NCBI RefSeq assembly: GCF_022201045.2 | Contig: NC_068564.1 | Span: 32,579,001 to 32,643,000, forward strand | From: Citrus sinensis | Taxonomy: Eukaryota > Streptophyta > Magnoliopsida > Sapindales > Rutaceae | DNA: 64,000 bases | Reading direction: 5' to 3' | Shown: in pieces, positions 52,636 through 64,000 of the stretch | Layout of the letters: each line of letters opens with the position of its first letter | Numbering within the stretch: the stretch's first letter is position 1 | Translations under genes and position numbers: made by a program | The notes under the pieces: generated by a model | Seen by the model: only the letters and a program-made list of their open reading frames with translations | What the model was told of the DNA's origin: nothing | The model's database searches: none

Positions 52636-54114
52636 TTAATGCATCTTTTGATCTCCAAACTGATTATACGGAGCTCGCATTTTTTGCACCTTCGTGTGAC
52701 CAAAAACGCCCAATTCTTGATTGCCAGGATCACGATCATCATCATCAGTTGTTTGATCGAACGCCAATAATTCTTCCTTATATGCGAGACTTTCAATTCT
52801 TGTTTGCATCACTTTTCCTCTAGGATCATACCCTGTAAGTGTATTCACAACTTCCTTCATATTAGGCCTTTTCTCAGGCTCACTCTGCACACACAGCACA
52901 GCAACATTTATAGCTTGTTTCAATTGATTTTCATCAAAGTCCCCTCGGAGCTTTGGATCAACAAGCTCCTTAAACTTCCCTTTCACAATGAGCGGCTCCG
53001 CCCACTCGGTGATCGTCCTTTTCACTCCTCCGGGGAGCTTTTCAATGGGCTTTCTGCCGGTGAGAATCTCCAGTAGCAAAATTCCAAAGCTATAAACATC
53101 ACAACTTTCGGATACCTTTCCCCACATTGCATATTCAGGTGCAAGGTACCCCAATGTCCCCTTGACTCGAGTTGTCATGTGGCTAACGCCTTCCGGGATC
53201 AGCTTTGCGAATCCGAAATCGGCAACCAATGGCTCAAAATCTGAATCCAAGAGCACATTGCTTGCTTTTATGTCCCTATGAATGATGTGGGGTGTCACCT
53301 CGTGGTGCAAGTACCTAATTATTAATAACAATAAATTAATGCTGTTAATTAATATCTTTGAATTAACGTCATGCAGTTTATTTCAAAACTTTATGGGAAA
53401 GGAGACTTAATAATTAATCTCACAGTATGCCTTCAGCAGAGCCGATCGCAATCTTCATTCTTCTTTTCCAATCTAATTGAACCTCACCAGCATATTGACC
53501 ATGGAGATGAGATAGCAAGCTGAGATTAGGCATGTAATCATACACTATTAGCCTTTGATCTGTCCCAGCGCAATAGCCCCTCAGTCCAAGCAAATTCTTG
53601 TGCCTAACCCTTCCTAGAACTTCTACTTCCACTGCAAATTCCATCTCAGCTTTTGAATTCATAGCTTTCAACTTCTTCACAGCTATCTGCATTAATAATA
53701 GAAACCCAAGAAATCAGGTGTGTGTGTATATATATATAAGCTCTACAACCAAATGAAGAATATATCCTCCTCTAAACATCTGTCCTAAGAGTACACGTTA
53801 CCTGAAGACCGTCACTGGTCCTTCCCCAATAAACACTTCCAAATCCACCTTCTCCGAGCTTGTTATCGTCGCTGAAGCCATTAGTTGCTGTATGCAACTC
53901 CTTGTATGTGAAAATTCTCCATGTTGCATTATTAGGTGTAGTAATTGTGGTTAGTCTGCGGCAAAATACACAAAACTTAAGTTAAATAAAAATAAGATTA
54001 TCAATATACTCTAATACATTTAGAGCAGGATTAACTTTTTTTTTTAATTAATAAAAATTTTGCCCACCCTTCTTCAACTTTCTCTGAGCCACAGCAACTG
54101 AAAGCTGATCCCAT
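52636..54114 (-). CDS. PTI1-like receptor-like cytoplasmic kinase (At3g15890 type)
   Basis: Four exons on the minus strand (54068-54114, 53802-53955, 53424-53686, 52636-53314) give 380 residues. The N-terminus [13 protein letters not shown] has Gly2 for myristoylation and Cys7/Cys8 for palmitoylation, so membrane attachment is likely. The kinase domain starts [13 protein letters not shown]. It has [12 protein letters not shown] (49-60), Lys71 in IAVKKL, Asp169 in [11 protein letters not shown] (187-189), [10 protein letters not shown] and [18 protein letters not shown]. All catalytic residues are intact. A polar tail of about 60 residues ([20 protein letters not shown]) follows. It resembles plant PTI1-like kinases in immune and growth signalling; the upstream receptor is unknown. 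Confidence 0.92.
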
Positions 54115-55148
54115 AGTTTTGTAAAATTCTATAGAGTTTCCAGGATGGAGGGGTTTCCTCTTTTAAACTTGAGTAATGGTGTTCTTGTCATTTCACCTGT
54201 CGTCCAAGCCGCCCTTGGCCGGCCGGCTTCAGTTGAATTAAAAGGAATCTTGAATGGAACATGTTGAACAAATCAAATTAATTAAACTGGAGTACTTTGA
54301 TCGATGGCAGTTTAATAAATTGATTAATATGATTTAAGTTAATTATGTTAATAACAGTTTTAATCCGGAACTCCAAAATGAAAGCGTAATTTGAGACCAT
54401 CTTAGCATCTCAGAGTATCATGTGGGATGGTCCGTCATCTAAGTAAGATATTTACACAATTAATCTTGCATAGTTGATGACATTGTCCTGTTGGACCAAT
54501 TACAATTTTTTAGCACTTCAATTTTAGGAGCTTAAATAATATTAAGGGTTAGACACTTAAATTTGAAAGATTTTGGATTAATCATAAATACCGGCCAGTT
54601 ACATGATAATTTATGAACAAAGCATTTGCTCAAAGAAAGGATAATAAATTTTGAACCACATGCAACGCCTAGTCCTAGATATATAGTATAATAGCTATTG
54701 GGCTATTTCATAAAATTTTCCCATTTGGCATTAATTTACTGGTTGGTCAACACCATTAATTAAATTCATTCATTTACTTTTCCATTTTATAAGGAATTAG
54801 AAGATAATATAAACTCTAGGAAAAAAAACTTCGCTATCTACTGTTTTTTCTAGTGTTCAACTTTTGAATTGCTTTTATTTGTTTTATTTCAGTTGTTGGA
54901 AGCGAGAAGGGGCTAACAAGCAATTAATATATACAAAGTTGAATTTTGGTTTTGGGGGTTAAATGAAATCATAGCAGACTTAAGGAGGAAATAAACCGAT
55001 AAGCTAAACGTAAATTTCAGCTAGAAATTTGCAAAATTTCAGGAAGACCCTAAACCTTTTTGAAAATATATTTAACCTATTTTGCCACCTTCGGCCATAC
55101 ATTGTGTTGTGTATTCAGTGAATCAAATCAAAGGGGTTGAAACGACAG
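54115..55148. other. Upstream region of the PTI1-like kinase
   Basis: Presumed promoter and spacer. A palindromic GGCCGGCC lies near 54218. No gene was seen. Confidence 0.4.
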
Positions 55149-55788
55149 TGTTAGCTTGCGTTTTGTGATGCTCGATAACTTCAGTAAAACGACACATAAA
55201 GACTGCATTTCATGAAGTAAATGTTTTGCTTGCTACAGCGACATACAGTCTTGCTGTTTTGGAGTTAATGAAGCACGAGTAGAACACGTGCATACAAAAG
55301 GTTGTTAAAGAGCCATTATTGCACATGGCCCTCACGGGCGTTTCTGGGAATGCCTCTGAGGTGGTTTATAAGCTGTGATACTCAGTTGGAAAACAGAGAG
55401 TTTTTGTTGAGAGACTGAGAGCATTGTAACGAGAGAAAGAAAGCTTGAGACCAGGAGTTTTCTTGTTATTATTGAGTGCTTGTTAATCTCTGTAATCAAG
55501 TCTTGAAGACATATCAATGAAGCTGTTAAGTTTGTTCCCCCGTGGATGTAAGTCAGTGCAAATTGACTGAACCGCGTTATATAGTTGTGTTCTGTGATTT
55601 CTTGGTTTCAATTCGTTTCTTTGTTTGTTTCTAAACACAATCCTAGTCTTAGCTAATAGGTCATTAATTCATTAAGCTTTCTGGTTGTCTTTGTGAGGCA
55701 TCTTGATTGATTCTAATCCAAGATCCTTGGGGAAGTGTTCTGTAAAGCTTCTGTCATCAGCTTATCAGAATCTTCACATTAGTTCCAC
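55149..55788 (+). mobile_element. Ty1/copia-like LTR remnant
   Basis: The stretch gtaagtcagtgcaaattgac / tgaaccgcgttatatagttg near 55550 and the preceding (gagagaaagaaagcttgaga, attgagtgcttgttaatctc, ttgttcccccgtggatg) resemble the R/U5 part of plant copia LTRs. A possible start is TGTTAGCTTGC at 55149 and a possible end TTCACA at 55788. No perfect target duplication or coding region was found, so the borders are uncertain and it may be a solo LTR or a fragment. Confidence 0.5.
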
Positions 55789-55899
55789 CCCTAATTATTC
55801 ATATTATTTTCCAAATTATTTAGTTTACTATTATTTTTTCATATGATTGCCTACTTGACAGAGTTTAAAAAATATTTAGGTAACTTATCATTGTTCATA

Positions 55900-56220
55900 T
55901 ATGTTTCATGCAGATATGCTATTAAGATATATGATTTAATAGAGTCAATGTTTAATTTATTATAAAGTCATATGATTAATAACGTGTTCGCACTGACTTT
56001 ATTAAATTATATGGTCCAATAATGTGTCTGTATGAAAAGAAAAATAAGGGAATCGGCGTGAGAAAAGAGATCCTAAATTTTGTTAAAGTTCAAGAAAGAT
56101 ACTAAGTTATATGGTTTAAAAAATAACTAGTTTATTATTATATATTCATATCATTATACTATTAAATCATATGGTTTAATAAATTTTTTTAAGCTTTTAA
56201 AGAAATCTAGGATTCTGGAC
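55900..56220. repeat. Dispersed AT-rich repeat, copy related to 61020-61200
   Basis: Words such as cctaaattttgttaaagttc, atggtttaataa and attaaatcatatggtttaat recur at 61020-61200 with changes. An old repeat of unknown class. Confidence 0.5.
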
Positions 56221-59200
56221 TACTTCAATACCCTATATAAATATATATATAGAGAGAGAGACATTCCAAATGTTTGAATTACGGGCGATGATGATGCAAG
56301 ATAGGCCACCTTTGTTCCCAATTTAATAACAGAAAAGTACTCTTCTTCGGTTGATTCCACACTGCATGAAGACATGCATTCTACACAATATAATCTCCAA
56401 AAATTGTATTTGGCCAATTAAAGAAAGCCAAGGCCGTTGCAATCTCGTATGCAAAACTGGAAAAGAAACAATGAAAATTAAAATCCGACATTAAATACTA
56501 ACTTTCAATTTGTCCAATCAATAACGTATTTTTTTCTCATGTCATTTTCATCGGTCATTGCAAGCGGATTTTGCAATGTTTTGCCAACGTTTTCCACTTG
56601 GAGCACATGCTTTGCAAGATTAATTGTTGATGAATCCATCAACATTTTCTCAACTTGATTTTCCATTTCGGTGCCGCTAAGCATTTATTCTCCTTTTCAC
56701 TACGACCATTTTCGAAGATACAGCTTTTTATTGCATATACGATAGTGAGTGTGTTGAGAAATACAATGGGTATATTTGTTACATTTTAAAGTAAGCTGCA
56801 TGGCAAATTTCATCCAAGCCCAACATTCTCAATTAATTGCCTTCTCTCATCTTCACTTTCGGATGGGGCTACACCTACACACATGTGGTGGATCAACCGG
56901 TTGCATAAGCCTTCAGTTATTAGCCGTCATCAATAGATCTTCTGATACCCCTTTTATCCTCTTAAGAAGCCCCACATTTCATTTTATATCTCTTTCTTTA
57001 TGAAATTACCCAAAAAAAATAAAAATATAAAATTACTATCATATAGAATAGATTTTGTAGACTACTTCGCCATAATAAAACTATCGTTATTGTGTACTTC
57101 ATTTCTTCATTAATTTAAAAATCATATTGATTTTGTCAACAAAATTAATTATACCATATATTAGGATTAAAAAAAACCTAGGAATCATTATATGGAAAGA
57201 TGTTTATCGTTTATGTAATTTCCTATAACAAAAGAGCTATCATTACAAGAGGTGGGGTGATAAAAGAATCTTTAAGGAGTGTAGAAAGTATTACCCATTT
57301 GGCGTATATACGACCTCGTTCAACAACAGCCCATGTCACAAGTTTGGGTTTAGTTTGTATCGAAGGCTATGCCCGCCTCGGAAATTCTTCCATTGGCCTT
57401 TTAAAAGAGTGATGCTATTTGCACCCCTCAAAAACTCTTAAACCACTTTGCAACTTTGATTACAAAATTATCCCTGCATATTTATTTTCATTTTTGTTTA
57501 GATTTCCTTTCATAATATAAATCCATTTGATCACTTTCCATTACCGATAATCTTGTTTCAGCTCATTATCCTTCCTTTCTATTTCTCAATAAAATCCCGT
57601 AAGATCTTAACTTTCTCTTCTGAAAAAGATTTTAAGATTCATTGTTTAAGCAAACTTTTTTAAATTCAATATATTTTCTTCTGCGAATTGTTAGAATTTA
57701 TATTTCAATTTTGATTGTTGATAATTTAAAATTAAAACTCTTTTCCCATAGTTAATTAAGACATGATCGAATGTCCTATATTTATTGGCATTGAAGAACG
57801 AAAAAGGAGTTTGGAAACATAACGGTTGTTATTGTATAAATTATTTTAATGTCAAAAGCGTAAACATACAAAATATGGGGTTTTATAAAATATTTAAAGG
57901 GGTGTTAGAAACTTAACTCCTTTGAAAATTTAATTCGGATTTAAAAATAGAATGGTTGCTCATTAAATTAATGCACTTCATTTACGTATTTGTTAAGTAG
58001 GAAAAGTCTTAAGTAAAACAGGCTTGTTTAATGATTTTTATTTTATTTTTAATTTACACTCCCAACATACTTCATTCCATCTACAAACTAAAACCTTGTA
58101 ACATAAAATTTAGAAAAGGTAACAAATAACTTATGATTAATATAAAAAAAAAAAAGAATTTATCACTGTTGTGACATTTAACAAATAAACAACAGTAACC
58201 CACAATTAGTTGAAACAAAGTGCAATGGTGAAGCATGAATACAAAAAATTTTGTTTTGATAATGATTGTATACTATTTTTCCCATCACTTTATCATTGGC
58301 CCTATAAATATTTCAAGGAAAAGTCAAGTTGATCCAATGATCGAGATGAACCATTTATGGCCTGACTTATGAACGTTCTGAGTTGTAAATTTCAAGCCTT
58401 TCTATCTAAGAATGAGAAAAATAAAGTGCAGGCAGTAATTCTCAGTGACATCACATTCCTATATCATTCTTATAGTAATTGGAACATTTTGATTTGACGT
58501 TGAAAGAGATGACGCAAGTAATCATCAATTATTGGCACACGCATGGGTTTCGTTTCCATTCATTTTCAATACAGTTTCAGAGATGCCAGATGAATCAATC
58601 TGCAGCCACAAGAAACTCGAAGTGGATATTTCGACGATCTCCATTACTCCATTACTCCATTATACAATTCATGGGGGTCACTTTAGTTCATCAAGATTAG
58701 GGTTTTAGTGAGGTTTCTTGAGGCTCACGAGCAGTCTTTAATCATTTTCAGTACTAGGCCATGCCAATTAGAAAGAAAGCTTTAACTGTAGGAGTCAAAT
58801 GCACATTACTTTAATTATAATGGGCTGCTAGCGTGGGAGATGTGAAAAATGACTCTAATGGATGATGCTGTAATGCTACTTTCTATTAAAAAAAAAAAAG
58901 ATTTGAACAAACTATTCAAACGTATGGAAATTTGCTGTGCTTTGATCCATGGAAAGATAGCCACAAAATTTTCTCGATATCTTGTTGGTGAATGGAGAAG
59001 AAAATAATGACAGATCATGTCATGACAAGTCCCGGTAAAATTCTATGCAAATATTTTTTAAAAAAAAAGGTAGAAGATTTTTATTTTCCTATTCTTTTCC
59101 AATTCGTGTTCTTTAACACGACCTCATTATATATTTTCTTAAATACTTAAAAACTTTGTAACGGTCTTGTTTCTCATTAGCCAAACCCAAAGGATTTTTA

Positions 59201-61019
59201 AATATCTCTTTCGTTTTATCATCTTAAAGTTAACTCTATATAAGAGTTTCTGAAGGATTTTCATTAGCCTTTCCCCTTTTTTTCCTCTTTCTTTCTTGAG
59301 AAACACCCATTGTCCCTACATATAACAAGTGAAAGTTGTAATTAATGGTTTTGTTTTTATATCAACACAGACGCAGGTGGGAAAATGAAATTTAACCAAC
59401 AAGAGCACGTATGAGAGCCTCATTTATGAAGACAGGCAGCTGGAAGCATCTGAATTAAATGAAAGAAGCAAAATCGTGATCTGGATAAGGATGTCATAAA
59501 CATTACCTAGCACTCATGTAATGCCAATAATAGTTAATTTACAAAATTAATTTCATGCGTATTAAATATATCATTAAAATAGATTTGAATTTCGCACAGA
59601 ACTGAATTTTTTATTAGTCTTTAAGAAAAAAAATATTATATTTTGTCTACGTGCAGCAGAGGACAGTTTTCGATGTGGAAACTAAAAGTTGGTACATGGT
59701 AGTTGATCAATCAATTCTCTGAAACAAATGACAATATGATAATAATCCAAAAAGGAAAAAAAATTAAGAAGTAAAATCGAACCATGAAACAACGAGAGCG
59801 AAAAAAAAGGGTATATTCTATATTCGAGAAATAAGAAATTCATGTTCTTAATTTAAGGCACGCGAGTCTATGCATTCCAATGAATACCGAGAACATTTGA
59901 TAACTTAAACTATGCAAGATTAGTAATGTACTAAGCGGCATAGGGTGGATTTTGTTAATGCAGAAACAATAAATGAGTGGACCTACATTTTGAGTTTTAA
60001 TTATCCACTTATCCCATGTATCAAAAGGTTCACGTTGTGTATATGTTCTATTAAAATTTATTTTATTAGTCTTTATTTTTTAATTGATACATGGTTGACT
60101 CATTAGAATTTAACTAATATCATACAAAGATCCTATTATGTTCTTTAAAAAAATTTAATTCAACAACTATAGGAATAATATTCGGATAATTTTTGAGTGA
60201 TTTTTGAAAATATATGGACTAATTAAATAATTGCTCAAAGTATAGGGGATAAAATAGAATTTACCCTTTATTTCTGAAAAAAAAAAGAAAAAAGATTACA
60301 GCCAGCATAGGGAAGTATCTTCAGAGCTACATAGACAAGAAAAGAACCCAACAAGGTTAAAGAAAACGCAGGAACAAAGAGCATCTATTATCAATTTATT
60401 ATACACCTTCATCGTCGGAAAAAACTCGATGCAAAGGCAGTTGGCAGCTGCAAAAAGCAAGAAGATAACCAAAAACATACACTTGGCAAACGTTAGTATG
60501 CCTAAATTAATTTTAAAAAATAAGAAAAAGGAAAAATCTGTGGGCACTTTGTTCCCATAAACGTACAGGGTTCTCAATGTATTTCATCTATTTGTAGACG
60601 ATGATCGTACAATATTTTCTTTTTAGTTTATGGAACAAGCACAAGCTTTTTATCTCTTATGCTTTTGAAAATGCAGTAGAAAAGTGCACATTCTTGCTGC
60701 CGCAATCCGCATATCTCTTTGGCTCTCGCTAACTGCTATTGCAATTGCCATTATGATGTTAGTGGGAATAGTGCAATCAAGATGTACATAAATACAACAG
60801 TGCGAATACGTGGGTATTTTATTTTCACAAATTTTCCTTTGCAAAAATAAAATACTTTTCGATAAAAACAATTTTTGAAAACCACCGAGAGGGAGATGCC
60901 GCTTTTCCCTTTTTTTTTTGAAAAAGAAAAAGAATGAAAAAAGAGAGGGGAAAGTGATAATCTCCTCAATCAAAAAAAGAAGTTTCTAAGCTATATATAT
61001 ATATATATGTCTATGTAAG
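56221..61019. other. Long gene-free spacer
   Basis: AT-rich, with several short frames on both strands, none resembling a protein I know. The stretch 58470-58800 is less AT-rich but without homology. No tRNA or other RNA gene recognised. Confidence 0.4.
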
Positions 61020-61200
61020 TAATTCGAGTTTAAAGTCCTAAATTTGTTAAAGTTCGAAGAAATTAGGTCATGAGGTTTAATAATATAATTTATGTAATGT
61101 CTGCGAAAGCTATTAAGATATAAAGTTTAATAGTATAATGACATAATTTTATTAAATTATAGGATTTAATAATTTTTTAAAAAAATTGCAGGATTTTGTA
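61020..61200. repeat. Dispersed AT-rich repeat, second copy
   Basis: Related to 55900-56220: cctaaatttgttaaagttcg, gtttaataatataat and ttattaaattataggattta. A short (TA)n run lies immediately before it. Confidence 0.5.
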
Positions 61201-62237
61201 GTAGATCGGGACTGCATATAACATTCATTGAGATTTGGCCATAAAAATTACATTTGCTTAGTTGAGACCTCTGAATTGTGAAACAATTGACCGTAGCACA
61301 CAAAAAACACAAGAAACGTTGAGAGTAATCAGTGCCTCTAAATTACTTGTGAAAATGCCTCAAAAACTGGGTCAAAATTTATATAAATGAAAAGGGCAAA
61401 AAAAAAAAGGAGGGGGCATCTGATCTGATAAATAAATCCAAAACTTCATTCCTTCTTATCGTAGTTTCCATTGCAGCTTTTCTATTTTTTATTTAAGAAA
61501 AAGCCACCTTATCAAAAGTCTAGAATATTGCCATAAACTAAAAAGTCTGGGACATTTCAATAGCAAGCAGGAAGAGACTTTAAAATTCGAACACATATGT
61601 TGCTACCTAGCTAATTTTAATTAAATATTATTTGTATTAATTGTGGTGTAGACTTTTAAGTCTTTAAGGTTAGACCACAGAAGAAGGCCATGAAATTAAT
61701 TTAGTACAGTTGCAGGTGATGAGGCTGCAGTTCCAGAGGCTTAAAAAAGAAGAAAAGGCCAAAAAAAAGGTGCTCACATATTAAAGAAATAGAAAATATT
61801 AAAAATAATTTAGAAAGAGAAAGTGCAAGTCTCAGTGTCACCGTGGCACAGCTTCACCTCGCCGCATCAAGCCCTCCTTCAAACTTCAAAGTCCTGTCTG
61901 CTTAATTAGCTTCCACGTGCCGCTACTTTTAATTAACCTAATTCTTTCTTAAAAATTAAAATTAAATTAATTTCTTGTTTATGGATTATGCCAAAAACCA
62001 GTCTGATCACCAAGTTCCATAAACCTGAATTTCGCTCTTTTATTTTTTTAACAAAAATGTTGAAAGAAGTAAGATTTTGCAAAACTGCTAATTCTTCCAT
62101 TCATTCTCATCAAAATTTACATTCCCGAACCAACAAAGAAAGATGAAAAAGAAGAACAAGAAGAGAATAAAGGAAAAAAAAAATCTGCTACAAAAGGCCA
62201 CACCACAGCAAAACCTGTAATTTTGAGAGATCATCAT
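61201..62237. other. Spacer and 3' UTR of the GLUTAMINE DUMPER gene
   Basis: The last ~130 bp are presumed 3' UTR of the minus-strand gene. No other gene was seen. Confidence 0.4.
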
Positions 62238-62705
62238 CTAATGGGTTTGATGATCTGCTGGTGATTCATTATTAGCAGTCTGCTGCTTTACTACTTCCAA
62301 TTTCTCATTATTGTTCTTGTCACTGCAAGAGCAGCTCTTATTACTATCATCACCAAAAGAAGAGGACCTACTAGACATTGGGGTGGCCAAATGAGTTGGC
62401 TTCAAATCACCAGCCATAATCACCAAAATCTTTTCTTCAAAAACCTGAGGATGAGGCTTCTGAGTTTCATCATGTTTACCCTCACCAGCCTCCAAATCTC
62501 TCTCTCCAGCTGCCCCATTATCGCCGCTGTCGAGGTAGCCTGAGAGCTTCCAGTAGGAGCATGCAAGGATCAAGAGAGCAAAAGCAATCAAACCCAACAT
62601 AGCCGCTAGCCCTCCGAACAAATATGGCACTGGTGAGTGCCACGGCGAGTGTGTCCTCGTAACATTTTGTGTTACAACATGTGACGGCTGTCTTGCTGTC
62701 TCCAT
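62238..62705 (-). CDS. GDU: GLUTAMINE DUMPER (GDU) family protein
   Basis: A plant-specific single-pass plasma-membrane protein that modulates amino acid export, known to interact with the LOG2 ubiquitin ligase in Arabidopsis. Single exon, 155 residues, normal family size. The hallmark region HSPWHSPVPYLFGGLAAMLG leads into a transmembrane helix (about residues 29-51) ending ACSYWKLSG. The conserved cytosolic VIMAG motif is at 95-99, followed by GDLKPTHLATP. The C-terminal tail is Ser/Asn-rich and polar, as usual. A TATA box at 62846-62854 supports the start at 62705. Confidence 0.94.
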   Translation of the reverse strand: METARQPSHVVTQNVTRTHSPWHSPVPYLFGGLAAMLGLIAFALLILACSYWKLSGYLDSGDNGAAGERDLEAGEGKHDETQKPHPQVFEEKILVIMAGDLKPTHLATPMSSRSSSFGDDSNKSCSCSDKNNNEKLEVVKQQTANNESPADHQTH

Positions 62706-62776
62706 AAATTAATCTCTTCTAGTTAGTTTAATTTTTTGAGAAAACTTTTGAAAGAAAGAATTATATTAATTGAATC

Positions 62777-62813
62777 AAGAAGAAGAAGAAGAAGAAGAAG
62801 AAGAGAAATGGGA
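62777..62813. repeat. (AAG)n run in the presumed 5' UTR of the GDU gene
   Basis: About 12 triplets, read CTT on the gene's strand, lying between the TATA box and the ATG. CT-rich 5' UTR repeats are common in plant genes. Confidence 0.85.
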
Positions 62814-62845
62814 ATTGTTCTCAGATAACAGATGAGTTTACAGGG

Positions 62846-62854
62846 TATTTATAG
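62846..62854 (-). promoter_or_regulatory. TATA box of the GDU gene
   Basis: CTATAAATA on the minus strand, about 140 bp upstream of the ATG, the same nonamer as in front of the osmotin gene. Confidence 0.75.
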
Positions 62855-63480
62855 TGGAGATTAAGGTAAGAGGAGGGTTTGTTTTTGGTGATTTATGTCG
62901 TCATTTTTTTTGTTGGGGCCACTAGTTTTTTTTTTTTTTTAAAAAAAAAATTGCTTGGATATCTAAAATTTTAAAAAGAACAGTAAAAACGCACTTAAGA
63001 GTGAAGAGTTAAGATTTAATGTTGGGCACATTGTTTAAGTGCTATGTGAATACCGTTTACGACAGTGTTATTGGATAGGAATTGGGAATTAACAGGGAAT
63101 ATATTACAGATTTTGAGAATCAAAAGTACACAAAGCAAACACTTTAGTTATTCTTTACTTCCATCGTGACGTGACCCAATAATGTTTATTTGTTGCATGA
63201 TAATATGTTCCTTGTAAGGTTCCATTTGCACACTTAAATCATCCAAATGAGATAGCAACAGGGTCCCTACCCCCAACTAATTAAACAACCGTATAACAAT
63301 TGGGAATCGCAATGATGTTCTATTTGAATAGACTGTAATTTGAGCCTTTAGTTAGCCTCTATGATTTTGATCTTTTAACGTCCTTAACAAGATGATCAAA
63401 TGATGGATGGGAATGAAATCCGATTCAATTTATTAATTGTGTAATGCATGTACAATGTAGAAATATGAAATAGCTTAACT
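62855..63480. other. Spacer between the GDU promoter and the LINE
   Basis: AT-rich, with a T12-A10 palindromic run at about 62929-62950. No gene was seen. Confidence 0.4.
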
Positions 63481-64000
63481 TTTTTTTTTGATAATCCACT
63501 AAGAACGTGGGGGTTAGGCTGGACCCCTACCTATAAATAAACCAATCAATGAAAGAACATAAGGAGGGGAACATAAATCAAACATTTCAGGAAAAGTAAA
63601 TAATTTAGTAATCAAATAAAATCAATACAAATCAAGGTGATTAATGTCGAATGTATGGAATTCCATGAGTATCCAAATGAATAATGCCTGATAAACCGGT
63701 TGGAAGATCACTAGGATTGAAAAATCGCTGACAAGTCTGATGGGTACAAGCCCAATTGGCCATAAAGTCAGCAGCAGATGTAGCTTCTCGAAAAACATGC
63801 CTAATACTAATGGATGACCTAGAAGCCAATGCCCGAACACGCCCAAGGATGTAAGTAAAATCCCATCGCACGAAACTACTTGAAATGGCCCAAAAAACTA
63901 CAGTGGCTGAATCAAATTCTACCTCAAGATCATAAAAACCAAGCTGAGCAGCAAGATCTAAACCTTTTAACAAAGCCATTAATTCAGCAAGAAGAATAGA
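63481..64000 (-). mobile_element. 3' end of a LINE-type retrotransposon (RNase H region), continues beyond the window
   Basis: On the minus strand the frame 63641-63979, open to the window edge, reads AELMALLKGLDLAAQLGFYD and then VEFDSATVVFWAI and HVFREATSAADFMANWA. This is the RNase H-like domain (RVT_3 type) that closes the ORF2 of many plant LINEs. A ~150-bp 3' UTR follows, then a run of about 10 A on the minus strand at 63481-63490, as expected for a LINE poly(A) tail. The upstream reverse transcriptase would lie past 64000. A host RNase H-like gene is less likely, given the tail. Confidence 0.78.

Noticed and set aside
54210-54226. GGCCGGCCGGC palindrome upstream of the PTI1-like kinase
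   Set aside because: A short GC palindrome without repeats or a known binding factor; not enough to call a site.
60000-60270. Possible further MITE (ends in a ...GAATTTACCC-like motif)
   Set aside because: A matching left arm could not be found.

Overview
This is a nuclear segment of a flowering-plant genome. Genes have many short GT-AG introns, the spacer DNA is very AT-rich, and the products are eudicot-type: a plant xylose isomerase with a signal peptide, an osmotin, a CONSTANS-like factor, a GLUTAMINE DUMPER and plant receptor-like kinases. The mix of genes and repeats would fit a woody rosid such as Citrus, but that is inference; the sequence names no species.

Layout. 609-4355 (+) is the 3' part of a DUF676-type lipase gene. 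5248-6990 (-) is a decayed CIPK kinase gene. 9781-14432 (+) is a complete 20-exon xylose isomerase, followed closely by an At4g14100-like secreted protein gene (14896-15727, +). An osmotin/thaumatin-like gene (17404-18081, -) has a broken partial copy of itself at 15838-16146. 19917-22641 (+) is the small GTPase ARL1. A decayed 1-deoxyxylulose-5-phosphate synthase lies at 24040-25312. From 25.3 to 34.3 kb there are no genes, mostly transposon remains: a probable solo LTR with a MITE nested in it, two further MITE-like elements and a pair of related repeats. 34669-35946 (+) is a CONSTANS-like gene. 39100-40471 is a Mutator-like element with a perfect 9-bp target duplication. 42397-45102 (-) encodes a universal-stress-protein/kinase fusion. 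50425-51036 (+) is a one-exon BED zinc-finger gene. 52636-54114 (-) is a PTI1-like kinase. 62238-62705 (-) is a GLUTAMINE DUMPER gene. The window ends inside a LINE (RNase H region, -).

The genes do not form an operon or an evident biosynthetic cluster; they are ordinary, independently transcribed plant loci. I did not find a convincing new multi-gene system. The observations most worth a second look are the stand-alone BED-finger protein with two ubiquitin-interacting-motif-like helices, the Mutator-like element with an internally duplicated SWIM fragment, the nested LTR/MITE with intact target duplications, a near-perfect 34-bp palindrome centred on a stop codon, and three broken copies of known genes (CIPK, DXS, osmotin).

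Exon limits were set by eye from splice signals and reading frame, with protein families recognised from memory. No database search was run.
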